From assembly GCA_964617625.1 (NCBI GenBank), contig CAZTZL010000002.1, positions 29,552-93,551 on the forward strand: DNA of 64,000 nt, read 5' to 3'. Under the pieces are notes generated by a model. The model made no database searches. It was not told the DNA's origin and saw nothing but the letters and a program-made list of their open reading frames with translations. How positions within the stretch are numbered: the first letter of the stretch is position 1; each line of letters begins with the position of its first letter. This document shows, one piece after another, positions 24,922-34,935 of the stretch. The DNA is from CAZTZL01 sp964617625 (GTDB taxonomy: Bacteria > Zhuqueibacterota > QNDG01 > DSAB01). The position numbers and the translations under genes are program-made.

Positions 24922-27228
24922 TCAAGCAAAGACCTTGTTTTTCTTTGTTTTTTTCCTGGCTTTCTTTTTATCTTTTCCATCGCCATAGTAGTAATAATAT
25001 CGATAATAATAAGTATGATCCACGTTGACCCCATTGAGAATGATGCCAAATAAATTCGCTTTGACACTGTTCAGCAAGACATTGCTCCGTGAAAGGGCAT
25101 CTTTTCCTGTTTCTCCCGATTTAACAACCAGAACGAGTCCGTCCAGTTTTGGAGCCAAAACCATGGCATCCGTAACCGCAATGACCGGAGGGCTGTCAAA
25201 CAGTACAATATCATAAGTTGCGCTCACCTCTTCAATGAATCGATCCATGGCTTTTGATGCCAGAAGCTCCGATGGATTCGGGGGTAACGTACCGCTTGTA
25301 ATAATTTTTAGATTTTCGATTTTTGTCTGTTTGATTGTCTCTTCCAGAGCGGCCCGGCTTACCAGAATATTGGTCAATCCTTCCACTCTAGACATATCAA
25401 ATATACCGTGCAGGACAGGCCTTCTGAGATCTGTATCCACCAGTAATGTATTTGCTCCCATTTGAGCGAAAGTAATGGCAAGATTGGCCACAGAAGTGGA
25501 TTTCCCTTCACCAGGCCCCGAGCTGGTTACAAGAATAGTTTTAATCTGCTGATCGGCCTTTGCGTATTGAATACTCGTTCGTAAACTCCGATAGGCTTCT
25601 GAAATAGGCGCTTTGGGGGCAAAATGGGTTACCAGCCGTGATTCGATTTGCATGGCTTCAGCTTCTTCACCATGAACATGTCTGCTCACTTTTTGCGATG
25701 AAATAAACGGAATCGCTCCTATCACTGAAAATCCGTCTCTTTCAAGATCCTCAATCGTTTTTATCGAAGTATCCAGATATTCCCGGACAAAGGTGATGCC
25801 CACTCCCAGACCCAGACCGACCATGATGCCAAGGATCAGATTCATCTTTTTTTTCGGTTTAATAGGATCTTTGGGAGGTTTCGCATAATCAATAATACGC
25901 ACCGAGCCGATTTGTCCCGCTTCGGCTATCCTGTTTTCTTCGTATTTTTCACGGAGCATCATAAAAATGTTGTTGTTCACTTCAGCCTCTCGTTTAAGCT
26001 GAGCAAGCTTGAGGCTCTTTTCGGGCAACGTATTCATTTCCCTGTTGTATTGTTGTACAATTTTTTCGAAGCCTGCTGTCTTGGCTTTTAATGACGTGTT
26101 CTCGGTTTCGATTTGCAGGATACTCTCCAACAGGGATTCTGAAACATTCAAAGGATTAAAGCCCACAGAGCCGCTCGAAACCATCTTCCTTATTTCTTCA
26201 CTGATTTTTTCCTGCAAACCCTTCAGCCTCTGTTCCATACTTTTCAGTTTTGTATCATCTTTTGTTGAATATCCCGCTCCTTTGAGTTGCTGCTCATAGG
26301 ATGCTTTTTCTCCAATGAGTTGCGCCAGTTGTTTTTGCAATTCAAGAATGACCGGGCTTGAAAGCCCGGTTGCTTCATCGATCAAAGCACGCTGGCTTTC
26401 ATCAAGCTGCGCCTTCAAATAGGTCAGCCTTTTTTCGTTGGCTTCAAGATCGGTTTTTGCTTCCTGGTACATCGTTTCAAATTCAGCCAGCTGCTTAATT
26501 AATTGTTCCGTTTCTGAATTCAACTCCGCAACGCGATTATGTTCTTTATAATTCTTTAATGTCTCTTCCGACCCGGTCAATTCCACATGAACATCTTTCA
26601 ATTTGTCTTCCAAAAACTTCCGCACTTCCCCCACTTCGCTCCTGCTCTCACTGATATCCTTGTCCCAGTATGCCTCCATCCAGGTATTCGCTATAAAACT
26701 GGCTTCATATGGACTGAAAGCCTGCACTTTCAACTCAATTAAATCCGTATCCCGTTTCGGGACAACCGAAATGACATCCTCGCGGAATGTCTTGACAATA
26801 TCGTCAAAAGTGAGATCGTCATGGTTTCTTCCATTGGGAAATATTAGAGAGAAAAACCATTTTTTAAAGGAAAATTTCTCTTTGTTTTTCCCTCTTCCAA
26901 GAATCCAGAGGGAATCAGCCCGGTCGGATTCTTCCAGGCGATGAATAACATCCTCGGCAAGAGTACGGCTTTTGAGAATTTCGACCTGATTGTTGATCAT
27001 GGTCTCTCTTTTCATAAAACTCGAGACTTCAAAAATCTGACTCTGAACCCCGCCTTCCTGTTTTAACATGACTAGTCCCGAAGCTTCGTAAACAGGCTGT
27101 GTCGTAAATGTAAAATAGACTGTTGAAATCATAACAATTAAAAATGAAATCAATATGATCCAGCGGCCCCGGTATAAAACTCTGATATACTCACTTAGAG
27201 AAACCTGTTGCTCTTTGATCTCTTCCAC
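24922..27228 (-). CDS. Polysaccharide co-polymerase fused to BY-type tyrosine kinase (Wzc-like)
   Basis: 768 residues starting at a GTG with GGAG seven bases upstream. A Wzz domain with membrane helix at about 28-46 is followed by a long periplasmic coiled coil (about 180-410) and a second helix near 447-465. A cytoplasmic BY-kinase has Walker A SSGPGEGKST (Lys576), Walker A' LLVDTDLRRP and Walker B VLFDSPP. The C-terminal autophosphorylation tail is a dense Tyr cluster (YYYRYYYYYG, about 739-748) before a Lys-rich end. It controls chain length and export of a surface polysaccharide. No wza, wzx, wzy or phosphatase gene is in the window. Confidence 0.94.
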   Translation of the reverse strand: MEEIKEQQVSLSEYIRVLYRGRWIILISFLIVMISTVYFTFTTQPVYEASGLVMLKQEGGVQSQIFEVSSFMKRETMINNQVEILKSRTLAEDVIHRLEESDRADSLWILGRGKNKEKFSFKKWFFSLIFPNGRNHDDLTFDDIVKTFREDVISVVPKRDTDLIELKVQAFSPYEASFIANTWMEAYWDKDISESRSEVGEVRKFLEDKLKDVHVELTGSEETLKNYKEHNRVAELNSETEQLIKQLAEFETMYQEAKTDLEANEKRLTYLKAQLDESQRALIDEATGLSSPVILELQKQLAQLIGEKASYEQQLKGAGYSTKDDTKLKSMEQRLKGLQEKISEEIRKMVSSGSVGFNPLNVSESLLESILQIETENTSLKAKTAGFEKIVQQYNREMNTLPEKSLKLAQLKREAEVNNNIFMMLREKYEENRIAEAGQIGSVRIIDYAKPPKDPIKPKKKMNLILGIMVGLGLGVGITFVREYLDTSIKTIEDLERDGFSVIGAIPFISSQKVSRHVHGEEAEAMQIESRLVTHFAPKAPISEAYRSLRTSIQYAKADQQIKTILVTSSGPGEGKSTSVANLAITFAQMGANTLLVDTDLRRPVLHGIFDMSRVEGLTNILVSRAALEETIKQTKIENLKIITSGTLPPNPSELLASKAMDRFIEEVSATYDIVLFDSPPVIAVTDAMVLAPKLDGLVLVVKSGETGKDALSRSNVLLNSVKANLFGIILNGVNVDHTYYYRYYYYYGDGKDKKKARKKTKKNKVFA

Positions 27229-27501
27229 TTTATTTCTCCGCGTTTAAATATATTTGTAAAATTTAATAACTAACAAGAAAATGAGCTCCTCGTTTCCCCC
27301 GTAAAAACAGGACTATAAAATAACGAACTTTTACGAAATTCGCAAAATTTTAATTATAGTATGCAAAATATGTACCTGATAACATACAATCTTAAAAACC
27401 ATTTCCCTGATTTAAAAACAACGCTGCACGATCAATCCTGTACCATCATGATATTATCTTTTTATAAGTCCACTGTTTATAATGACCTGATTAACATTAG
27501 A

Positions 27502-28140
27502 CTATCGCATATCGATCACTTCCGCACTTTCGGGAATTATAAAATGAAATTGCTTTTCCTCCAATTCGATCCCTATTTCAACATTTTTTAACAAATAGAT
27601 TGTCCGATTTTCATACAAGTCGATCTGTTCAACTTTCCTGGGTACCCAGGCTTTTTCATCCACCCATACCCGAACTGTTGGAAAATAGACTTCTCCTGTT
27701 TCATGTGTAAATTCAAGAATATAACATTGATTTCCCGAAATCACCTCTTTGCCAACTATTCGAGTCCGATGATTCTTCGTATACTGAAATAAAATTTGTC
27801 TGGGAAGCAACGCATCTTCGGACTGGCCCAGCCGATCAATCAGAACACGATTGGCAGATTTATCGTAAGTATAGAGATTGACTCCATCCGAAACGATTTT
27901 TTGATCCTCTGTGATTATACAAAACTTCGAATCTCCCTGAAGATAAAGCTCTCCTTCTATCTTCTGATCTTCCCCGGCAAGCTTCCAAATAAACATCTCT
28001 TCAAACTGGACCTTTATATTTTTACCGGAGATCAATTTCGCTTCAACCTGATCAATGATTTTTTTCGGAGAAGGCTCATCACTCCGCAGAATTCCCGCGA
28101 GAAATATCATAACCGTCAGTACATGCCAATTTATTTTCAT
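27502..28140 (-). CDS. lolA: LolA-like outer-membrane lipoprotein carrier protein
   Basis: 212 residues. A signal peptide at 1-20 is followed by the LolA/LppM-like half-barrel fold: ISGKNIKVQFEEMF, GELYLQGDSKFCI, VSDGVNLYTYDKSANRVLIDRL. It ferries lipoproteins across the periplasm to the outer membrane. Its ATG overlaps the ftsK stop by 4 bases, the usual ftsK-lolA order in many bacteria, which supports the call despite low sequence conservation. The 273 bases downstream (27229-27501) are AT-rich. They should hold the promoter of the co-polymerase gene, but I cannot fix it. Confidence 0.85.
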   Translation of the reverse strand: MKINWHVLTVMIFLAGILRSDEPSPKKIIDQVEAKLISGKNIKVQFEEMFIWKLAGEDQKIEGELYLQGDSKFCIITEDQKIVSDGVNLYTYDKSANRVLIDRLGQSEDALLPRQILFQYTKNHRTRIVGKEVISGNQCYILEFTHETGEVYFPTVRVWVDEKAWVPRKVEQIDLYENRTIYLLKNVEIGIELEEKQFHFIIPESAEVIDMR

Positions 28141-30452
28141 TCATCCCCCTCAAAATTTCCGGATATCATTTTTTCAGAGAGCAACAAATCTTTCAAATAC
28201 TCTTCGTCCACCAGAACTTCTCTGGCTTTACTTCCGTCAAACGGCCCGATGATCCCGGCATCTTCAAGTTCATCGATCAGCCGGCCGGCTCTTGCATAAC
28301 CGATGCGCAAACGTCGCTGAAGCAGAGAAGCCGAGCCCTGCTGATGGCGGATGACCAGTTTTGCCGCTTCCTGAAAAAGTTCGTCCCTGTCGTTTTGTCT
28401 TTCCCTTCCCGTGGATCTCTTCGACTCAAAACCGGGCAGTTTCCACGAATCCCCGTGAGGTTGATTGTGAATGTGTGCCACAATCCGCTGTACCTCTTCA
28501 GTAGAAACAAAAGCCCCGTGAATACGAATGGGTTCATGCTCCCTCGGGTGCAGAAAGAGCATATCCCCTCGTCCAAGAAGTTTTTCGGCGCCATTGCGGT
28601 CAAGTATGGTCCTCGAATCGGTTTTCGCGGCTACCTGAAATGCGATCCTGGAAGGAAAGTTTGCTTTAATCACACCCGTAATTACATCCACCGACGGCCG
28701 CTGCGTCGCTAAAATCAGGTGAATTCCAACAGCCCGCGACATTTGCGCTAATCGGGAAATGGGTTCTTCCACTTCCCTCGCACCGGAAACCATCAAATCG
28801 GCCAGCTCGTCCACAACCAGAACCACGTAGGGCAATGGATAATGGTTTATTTCATTCCCGGCGGATTGAAACTTGCCTTCCTTGACCGCACGGTTATAGT
28901 CATCAATATTCCGGACACCCGCATGCGCCAGTTTCCTATACCTCTTTTCCATTTCACTCTCGATGCTTCTCAGTACGGCGACCGCATTATCCACTGTTGT
29001 AATAACATCTTCATTGAGTCCTTCACGTGTGGTTAAATGATGATTGCGTAATTTCTTATAAAGACTCAGTTCTAATTTTTTAGGATCGATCATCACAAAT
29101 TTCACTTCGGAAGGTTTGGCTCTATAAAGAATACTCGCAATAATCGTATTCAAACAGACCGATTTCCCTGATCCCGTGGCACCGGCAACCAGTAAATGCG
29201 GCATCTGGGCCAAATCGGCCACGTAAGGATTACCATTGATCGTTTTACCGAGAGCGAGTGTCAGTTTGGAACGGGATTTCTGAAATGTATCCGATTCCAG
29301 AACGCTTCTCAGCGTCACAAGCGCTGGTTCCTCGTTTGGGATTTCAATGCCCACTGCTGCCTTCCCGGGAATAGGGGCAACCACCCGGACACGCTGTGCC
29401 CGCATGACCAGTGCCAGATCATCCTGAACACTGACAAAACGGCTGACTTTGACTCCGGGGGCAGGACGGATTTCAAAACGTGTGATCACAGGCCCGGGTT
29501 CAATCCCGACGACCGATCCTCGTACATCGAACTCCTTCAGTTTTTCTTCCAGAAAGTGGGCTTTTCTTTCCAGACCTTCCCTATCCAGAACCTTTTCGCT
29601 AAGAGGAGTCTTCTCCAGAAGATCCAAGGAAGGATACTGATATTCACCCTGGACAATTTTTAGAGGCTGGGACTCTTCCTTAACTGGGGATTGTTTTGGT
29701 TCTTCCCTTATAATTTTCGGAGTTTCCTTTACAATTTCCTGTTTGTTAAAAATATCTTTTTGTTTCGGAGGCAGCGTCTCTTTCTCTTGTTTCGGAGGTA
29801 TTTCAATTTTATGAACAGGAATTGATTCTTCCTTTTTCGGCCGGGCCGGTTTTTTCAAATGGAATGCTTTTCTTCTTTTCTGAAAGGATTGAAATATCTC
29901 CGCCAGTTCTGTTCTGAATGTCAGCACGGTTTCCCGCATGCTCCATGCCGTCGCTGAAATAAGCAATAACAGAAAAGCGGTTAAGAGAACAACGATGCTC
30001 CCAACGGTTCCCAAATAGCGAATCAGCTGCTCTGCAAAAAATCCGCCTAAAAGTCCGCTCAGACGATATCCGAATTTGCTCCCTTCTTCAGCGATGGCTT
30101 CCGGTATAGCCAGGGCAGTGGATAAAAACAAACCCATCCCGAGCAAATAGAGACACAGGCGAAAGAAATATTTAAATTCCTTCTGAAAAAAGAGATTCCA
30201 GCCAAAGAGAAAGATGAGCAGAGGAAATATCAGACAGGAATAGCCGATCGTATAGACATAGAGATAATAACCAATCCACGCGCCGGCGAGGCCCAGCCAG
30301 TTTTTAACGGCAACCGGAGAACCGCTGTTGGGATAATCGGAAGGATGATACGAAATGAGTCCGAGGAAAATTAACAGCCCAAATGTTATGATCAGGATCC
30401 CAAGAATTTCTTTTCTCTGGTCTTCCCGGTATTTTGTCTCTTTTTTTCCCAT
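28137..30452 (-). CDS. ftsK: DNA translocase FtsK/SpoIIIE
   Basis: 771 residues. Four or five N-terminal membrane helices cover about 20-175. A short charged linker with Lys/Glu/Pro repeats covers about 195-280. The motor domain has Walker A GATGSGKS near 422-429 and Walker B VLVVDELADL. The C-terminal gamma winged helix (from about 690) has the RLRIGYARAGRLIDELEDAGIIGP signature for polar DNA sequence reading. It pumps chromosome DNA during division. The linker is short compared with E. coli FtsK. The 117 bases upstream to gcvT show no hairpin or promoter I can support. Confidence 0.97.
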   Translation of the reverse strand: MGKKETKYREDQRKEILGILIITFGLLIFLGLISYHPSDYPNSGSPVAVKNWLGLAGAWIGYYLYVYTIGYSCLIFPLLIFLFGWNLFFQKEFKYFFRLCLYLLGMGLFLSTALAIPEAIAEEGSKFGYRLSGLLGGFFAEQLIRYLGTVGSIVVLLTAFLLLLISATAWSMRETVLTFRTELAEIFQSFQKRRKAFHLKKPARPKKEESIPVHKIEIPPKQEKETLPPKQKDIFNKQEIVKETPKIIREEPKQSPVKEESQPLKIVQGEYQYPSLDLLEKTPLSEKVLDREGLERKAHFLEEKLKEFDVRGSVVGIEPGPVITRFEIRPAPGVKVSRFVSVQDDLALVMRAQRVRVVAPIPGKAAVGIEIPNEEPALVTLRSVLESDTFQKSRSKLTLALGKTINGNPYVADLAQMPHLLVAGATGSGKSVCLNTIIASILYRAKPSEVKFVMIDPKKLELSLYKKLRNHHLTTREGLNEDVITTVDNAVAVLRSIESEMEKRYRKLAHAGVRNIDDYNRAVKEGKFQSAGNEINHYPLPYVVLVVDELADLMVSGAREVEEPISRLAQMSRAVGIHLILATQRPSVDVITGVIKANFPSRIAFQVAAKTDSRTILDRNGAEKLLGRGDMLFLHPREHEPIRIHGAFVSTEEVQRIVAHIHNQPHGDSWKLPGFESKRSTGRERQNDRDELFQEAAKLVIRHQQGSASLLQRRLRIGYARAGRLIDELEDAGIIGPFDGSKAREVLVDEEYLKDLLLSEKMISGNFEGDE

Positions 30453-30569
30453 TACTTTTTCTAATTAAGCCTGTTTATAATACAGTTATCAATATATCAA
30501 TTGATGCGAAAAAGATCAAGTCTTATCAAAACTTTAAACTGAAATAAACAGATAATTTATTTTCTGCAT

Positions 30570-31700
30570 CTATAAAAACAACTCCATTTTCTTCCGGGAG
30601 GTGCCTTTCACAAAAGGGATTTCCGCAACCTTACCGTTCAACAACAAATCACGATCTTTTTGTCTGAAATGAATCTGTGTTTCCGGTCCAGGATTGAAAC
30701 GTAGTCCCGCAAAACCGATGGGCGTATTGTTGAGTGTCGGTGAAATCACACCGCTCAGCACGGTTCCGATAACTTCATGATCCAAAACGACTTCCCATCC
30801 CGGCATAGCCTTCCTCTTGCCTTCAAGAATAAATGGTACAACAAAAAAATCCAATCGATCCCTGTTATTGAGAAGTATTTCTCTGCCGATAAAATCGTGA
30901 CCCCAATCGATCGCAAATTCCCAGGGATGCCCCAGACCAATGCGGACGGGATGCAGTTCGTGACCGTGAAGAGGCAATCCTGCCTCTGTTCTGAGCGTAT
31001 CTCTGGCTCCCAAACCACAAGGCCGCAAACCGAAATCGGATCCATCTTTAAGGAGCAATTGCCAAAGCCGGCTTCCGGACCCGACATCCGTATAAAGTTC
31101 AAATCCGATCTCGCCGGTGTAACCGCTTCTGGAGACAAGCACTTTCATTCCGGCAATATCGATATCGGACAGAAAATGAAAAAATTTTAACTCCAATAGC
31201 TTCTCACTTTGAATCCATTTGGAGATTAATTTCGGTCCGTTTGGACCCTGAAGATCGATTTTAACAGTTTGATCACTCACATTTTCCAGCCGGACATTTT
31301 CCGTGAGATGACTTTTGAGCCACTGATAATCGCCGTTAATATCACCGGCATTGATCACCAGCATCCAGCTCTCGGAATTGAAACGATAGAGAATACAGTC
31401 GTCGATGACACCGCCATGTTCATTAAACATATGATTGTATTGTGCCTGATCATCGGTAATTTTTCCGATATTATTTGACAGCATCCGTGACAAAAACGGT
31501 AAAGAACCGGGCCCGGTAATTTTAAATTCCCCCATGTGGCACGTGTCGAAAATACCGCAATGAGCCCTCACGGCATGATGCTCCGCAGACTGCCCGGCCA
31601 GATACCAGAGCGGCATCAGCCAGCCGGCAAAATCGGCCATCTTGCCGTTTAAACGAACATGCTCCTCATAAAGAGGTGTCTTCCTGGGATCGGGATTCAT
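30570..31700 (-). CDS. gcvT: Glycine cleavage system T protein (aminomethyltransferase)
   Basis: 376 residues. It moves the aminomethyl carbon from lipoyl-H protein to tetrahydrofolate. The opening KTPLYEEHVRLNGKMADFAGW, the CGIFDTCHMGEF segment, VINAGDINGDYQWL and SRSGYTGEIGFELY are all GcvT signatures. Length is normal. The ATG overlaps the rseP stop by 4 bases. gcvH and gcvP are not in the window. A lipoyl-pathway gene (lipM-like) sits three genes upstream in the same run. Confidence 0.95.
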   Translation of the reverse strand: MNPDPRKTPLYEEHVRLNGKMADFAGWLMPLWYLAGQSAEHHAVRAHCGIFDTCHMGEFKITGPGSLPFLSRMLSNNIGKITDDQAQYNHMFNEHGGVIDDCILYRFNSESWMLVINAGDINGDYQWLKSHLTENVRLENVSDQTVKIDLQGPNGPKLISKWIQSEKLLELKFFHFLSDIDIAGMKVLVSRSGYTGEIGFELYTDVGSGSRLWQLLLKDGSDFGLRPCGLGARDTLRTEAGLPLHGHELHPVRIGLGHPWEFAIDWGHDFIGREILLNNRDRLDFFVVPFILEGKRKAMPGWEVVLDHEVIGTVLSGVISPTLNNTPIGFAGLRFNPGPETQIHFRQKDRDLLLNGKVAEIPFVKGTSRKKMELFL

Positions 31701-32770
31701 TTTTGAAATACCCTCAGTATATCGTTATAGATCACAAAAACCATCAAACCAAGAATTAAAACCATGCCCACCTGTTGAACGATTAATTTCACTTTGGTGG
31801 GTACTTCCCTCCGAATGATGCCCTCAATCGCAAGAAAGACCAGATGCCCGCCATCCAAAACAGGAACAGGAAATAGGTTGAGAATACCGATATTCAGGCT
31901 GATAAGAGCTAAAAAAACAATCAACGTTTCGATTCCGGATCGGGCGCTTTCGCCGGCCATCTTCGCAATAGATACCGGCCCGGCAAGAGATTTGATGGAT
32001 TCCTTGCCTGTAATCAATTTCCAGAAAGAGACCACAACCAGTTCACCTATGTAGTACGTCGTCCGAGCCCCTTGAATGACTGCTTCGAACAATCCGGCCC
32101 GTTGTGTCGTAAACGAGGGCCCGATTCCGATCAGGCCGACCTCCTCCATTTCTCCTTTTCCCGGGATTTGTTCCTTTTGGGGCGTCACATCGGCAGAAAA
32201 GAGGGAATCGTTCCGAAACCATTCGATTCGAACCGATTTCCCCGGAATCCCGTGAATGATTCCGGCCATTTCTTCCCAGGTATCCACGCTCTGCCCGTCG
32301 ATACGGACAATTCGATCTCCCGATTGAATGCCGGCCAGCTGAGCCGGCTTGCCTTCCAATACATCACCAACCACAGAATCCGGAGAAATTTCCTGAATGC
32401 CGTGATACAATGTGGCGGCAAAGAAAATGAAAAAAGCGAGTACGATATTCATGATCGAACCGGCAGCGACCACAATCACTCTCTGTATCCAGGGTTTCGA
32501 ACGAAATTCCCAGGGCTCGGATTTTTTTGTGAGCGATTTTTTATCCAGACTTTCATCCACCATTCCGGCAATCTTGACATAACCGCCAAAAGGAATAGAT
32601 GAAATACAGTAATCAGTATCTCCGATCTTTTTCCCAATCAACCGAGGTGGTAATCCCAACGAAAATCGATCCACACGGATGCGAAATAACTTAGCCGAAA
32701 GAAAATGTCCGGTCTCGTGGACAAGTGTAAGAACGCCCAATACAAAAATCGTTGCTAATATCGTAATCAT
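31697..32770 (-). CDS. rseP: RseP/site-2 intramembrane metalloprotease
   Basis: 357 residues. The zinc motif HETGH is at 18-22 inside helix 1. One PDZ domain covers about 125-200 (DSVVGDVLEGKPAQLAGIQSGDRI). The third ligand motif NLFPVPVLDGGH lies near 300 and a C-terminal helix follows. E. coli RseP has two PDZ domains and this form has one, as in many non-proteobacteria. It cuts membrane anchors of regulators and leftover signal peptides. It follows dxr by 9 bases with AAAGGA before the ATG. Confidence 0.95.
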   Translation of the reverse strand: MITILATIFVLGVLTLVHETGHFLSAKLFRIRVDRFSLGLPPRLIGKKIGDTDYCISSIPFGGYVKIAGMVDESLDKKSLTKKSEPWEFRSKPWIQRVIVVAAGSIMNIVLAFFIFFAATLYHGIQEISPDSVVGDVLEGKPAQLAGIQSGDRIVRIDGQSVDTWEEMAGIIHGIPGKSVRIEWFRNDSLFSADVTPQKEQIPGKGEMEEVGLIGIGPSFTTQRAGLFEAVIQGARTTYYIGELVVVSFWKLITGKESIKSLAGPVSIAKMAGESARSGIETLIVFLALISLNIGILNLFPVPVLDGGHLVFLAIEGIIRREVPTKVKLIVQQVGMVLILGLMVFVIYNDILRVFQK

Positions 32771-32779
32771 AATTTTCCT

Positions 32780-34101
32780 TTATTGATTAAATTGATTTGC
32801 TTGATCCAAAACGAACGACCGGGCCCAGCGATCCGCAGTAAAAATCTCTTCCAATTCCGGATCTTCAACAACTTGATGTTCGGATAATGCGGTTTCGATC
32901 AGTTGTTGAATCTGCAAGTATCGGATTTTCCCGGAAAGAAAAAGCGCCACGGCCATCTCATCAGCCGCATTGAGAACGGCCGGCGCGGTTCCCCCCATCT
33001 CAAGGGATTTGTATGCTAACTGCAAACAGGGGAATTGATCCGCATTGGGAGGAAAAAACTCTAGAACATTTTTAAGCGTAAAATCCAGACTTCCGTAGTC
33101 TCCGGGCCAACGCTCGGGATAGGTCAGCGCCAACGCAATGGGACAACGCATATCCGGTTTTCCCATCTGTGCTTTAATAGAGCCATCCTCGAATTCTACC
33201 ATGGAGTGAACAATCGACTGGGGATGAATGACGACTTCGATCTTTTCTTTCGGAATCCCGAAGAGCCAGCGGGCTTCGATAATCTCCAGTCCCTTGTTTA
33301 CCAACGTGGCCGAGTCGATCGTAATTTTCTTCCCCATTGACCAGTTGGGATGAGCAAGTGCCTCTTCAACGGTCACTTCCTTTAATGTGGATTTTTCACG
33401 ATTAAAAAACGGACCGCCCGAAGCGGTTAATATAATGCGTCGGATATTTCGGACATCCTCTCCCTGCAAACATTGGAAAATCGCGCTGTGTTCGCTATCC
33501 ACGGGAATCAATTGCACATCATACTTCTCGACTTCTTCCATGACCATTTTCCCGGCCATAACCAGCACCTCTTTATTCGCCAGCGCAATGGATGTCCCTG
33601 CCCGAATCGCCAGCAGGGTCGCCTCCAATCCCACACCACNNNNNNNNNNNNNNNNNNNNNNNNNNNNNNNNNNNNNNNNNNNNNNNNNNNNNNNNNNNNN
33701 NNNNNNNNNNNNNNNNNNNNNNNNNNNNNNNNNNNNNNNGCAATGGATGTCCCTGCCCGAATCGCCAGCAGGGTCGCCTCCAATCCCACACCACCGACCA
33801 GACCGTTGACAACCATCTCTTCTTCTCCGCGGCATGCCAGTTCGAGGAGCGACTCTTTTCCCCAAAAAACTTTGACACCGAGATTTTGAAATTCATTGAT
33901 GTACCGATTCCTGTCGGTTTTATCTGTAATGATCACATTTTCAGGCCGGTATTTTTTTGCCTGGGAAAGAAGACCTTGAACATTTTGGTGGACCGTCAGC
34001 GTGACCAGCTCAAACCGGTCCCGATGCCTGTCGACAACTTCAAGCGTCTGTTTTCCTATAGATCCCGTTGCGCCCCAGATTGAAATCCGCTTTTTACCCA
34101 A
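32780..34101 (-). CDS. dxr: 1-deoxy-D-xylulose 5-phosphate reductoisomerase, interrupted only by an assembly gap
   Basis: As given, the frame is broken by 100 N (33640-33739). The 55 bases before the gap (33585-33639) equal the 55 bases after it (33740-33794). Removing one copy and the N (155 bases) restores a single frame of 388 codons, the normal Dxr length. The joined protein reads VNGLVGGVGLEATLLAIRAG then TSIALANKEVLVMAGK without loss. Start is TTG at 34101 with GAGG five bases before it. NADPH-binding GATGSIGKQTLE is at about 10-21 and the PVDSEHSAIFQ metal/substrate motif follows the joint. It catalyses the first committed step of the MEP isoprenoid pathway, the source of the UppS substrate. 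Confidence 0.95.
33585..33794. repeat. Artefactual 55-bp direct repeat flanking the scaffold gap
   Basis: Two identical 55-base copies (33585-33639 and 33740-33794) flank the N run inside dxr. They encode the same GVGLEATLLAIRAG stretch. The copy length matches a common de Bruijn k-mer size, so the two contigs overlap by exactly k and were scaffolded instead of merged. Confidence 0.9.
33640..33739. other. Assembly gap of exactly 100 N
   Basis: All bases 33640-33739 are N. A round 100-base gap is the default placeholder for an unknown distance. Because the flanks overlap, no real sequence is missing here. Confidence 1.
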
Positions 34102-34118
34102 TGATGCCTCGTGTCAAA

Positions 34119-34925
34119 TTAATTGCAGTGAATCGAAAATCGTTCTTTTAAACGTTCTGAACATTCTCTTTCCTGAACAGTCAAATCTCCTGAAACAAAC
34201 CGAATTGACAGAGTCTCTTCCATCCCCTTTTTGATACTTTCGATAACTTCTTTACTAGAAACTTTTCTCCCCAAATATTGGCTCAAAGAGATGGTTTTTT
34301 CCATTAGTTCGGTTTTCATTTTCTGCTTTGTTTGATTGTCCCCTTTTTTAATCAATTCGGGAAGTGTCAGATGGGCCGCGCCCAGCAAAATGGAACCATG
34401 CTGCAATATCTTACCGGGGAGATGGCGCTGGGCACTGCCGACTAATTTTCTCCCGCCTACCACAATTTCATGCCTTGCCGAAGCAGAAAAACAACTGATA
34501 GACGCTTCCTTTTTATAATGATCGCGAAGATCGATGGAACGTTTTTCAAAGCTGGCCGGAACACCTAACTTATTTATTCCGGTTAATAAACCACGGCTGA
34601 TCAAATTGTAAACCGCTGTTATACTTTGTTGAAAAATGGATGCGCATTGAGGAACAATAACAGCATAAGTAACTTCTTCGGCGTGAAGGACTGCCCTTCC
34701 CCCGGTCGGCCTTCGAACTACATCAATCTGCCTTTCCCGGCATAAATTAAAATCGATATCATCTTCAGATTGATGGTACCCCAAAGAGATACAGTATGGG
34801 GACCATCCATAAACCCGCATTATAGGTTGAATGACTGTATCGGTGTTTTGCAGGAGAGCCTGATCTATTGCCATATTGGTTGCGCCGTCAGCCGCTTCGC
34901 TCTCTATCCACCGCCATGTCTCCAT
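34119..34925 (-). CDS. Lipoate/octanoyl transferase family protein, LipM-like
   Basis: 268 residues of the biotin/lipoate protein ligase fold. RRPTGGRAVLH is at 71-81 and the lysine of GGRKLVGSAQ is Lys160. Cys145 in SCFSASARHE sits at the position of the catalytic Cys of LipM/LipL-type octanoyltransferases (Cys150 in B. subtilis LipM), which true lipoate ligases lack. It likely transfers octanoyl from acyl carrier protein to lipoyl domains such as GcvH. It lies between lpxA and dxr, 10 bases after lpxA. The choice between LipM and LplA rests on this Cys. Confidence 0.85.
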   Translation of the reverse strand: METWRWIESEAADGATNMAIDQALLQNTDTVIQPIMRVYGWSPYCISLGYHQSEDDIDFNLCRERQIDVVRRPTGGRAVLHAEEVTYAVIVPQCASIFQQSITAVYNLISRGLLTGINKLGVPASFEKRSIDLRDHYKKEASISCFSASARHEIVVGGRKLVGSAQRHLPGKILQHGSILLGAAHLTLPELIKKGDNQTKQKMKTELMEKTISLSQYLGRKVSSKEVIESIKKGMEETLSIRFVSGDLTVQERECSERLKERFSIHCN

Positions 34926-34935
34926 AAATGAATTT

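Noticed and set aside
24980..25020. Short tandem repeat TAATAATA-like at the kinase tail
   Set aside because: It is the codon run for the tyrosine cluster and stays in frame, so it is coding and not a separate repeat element.
33508..34101. Frameshifted or duplicated dxr
   Set aside because: The apparent break is produced by the 100 N and the 55-bp contig overlap. The collapsed sequence gives a normal gene.
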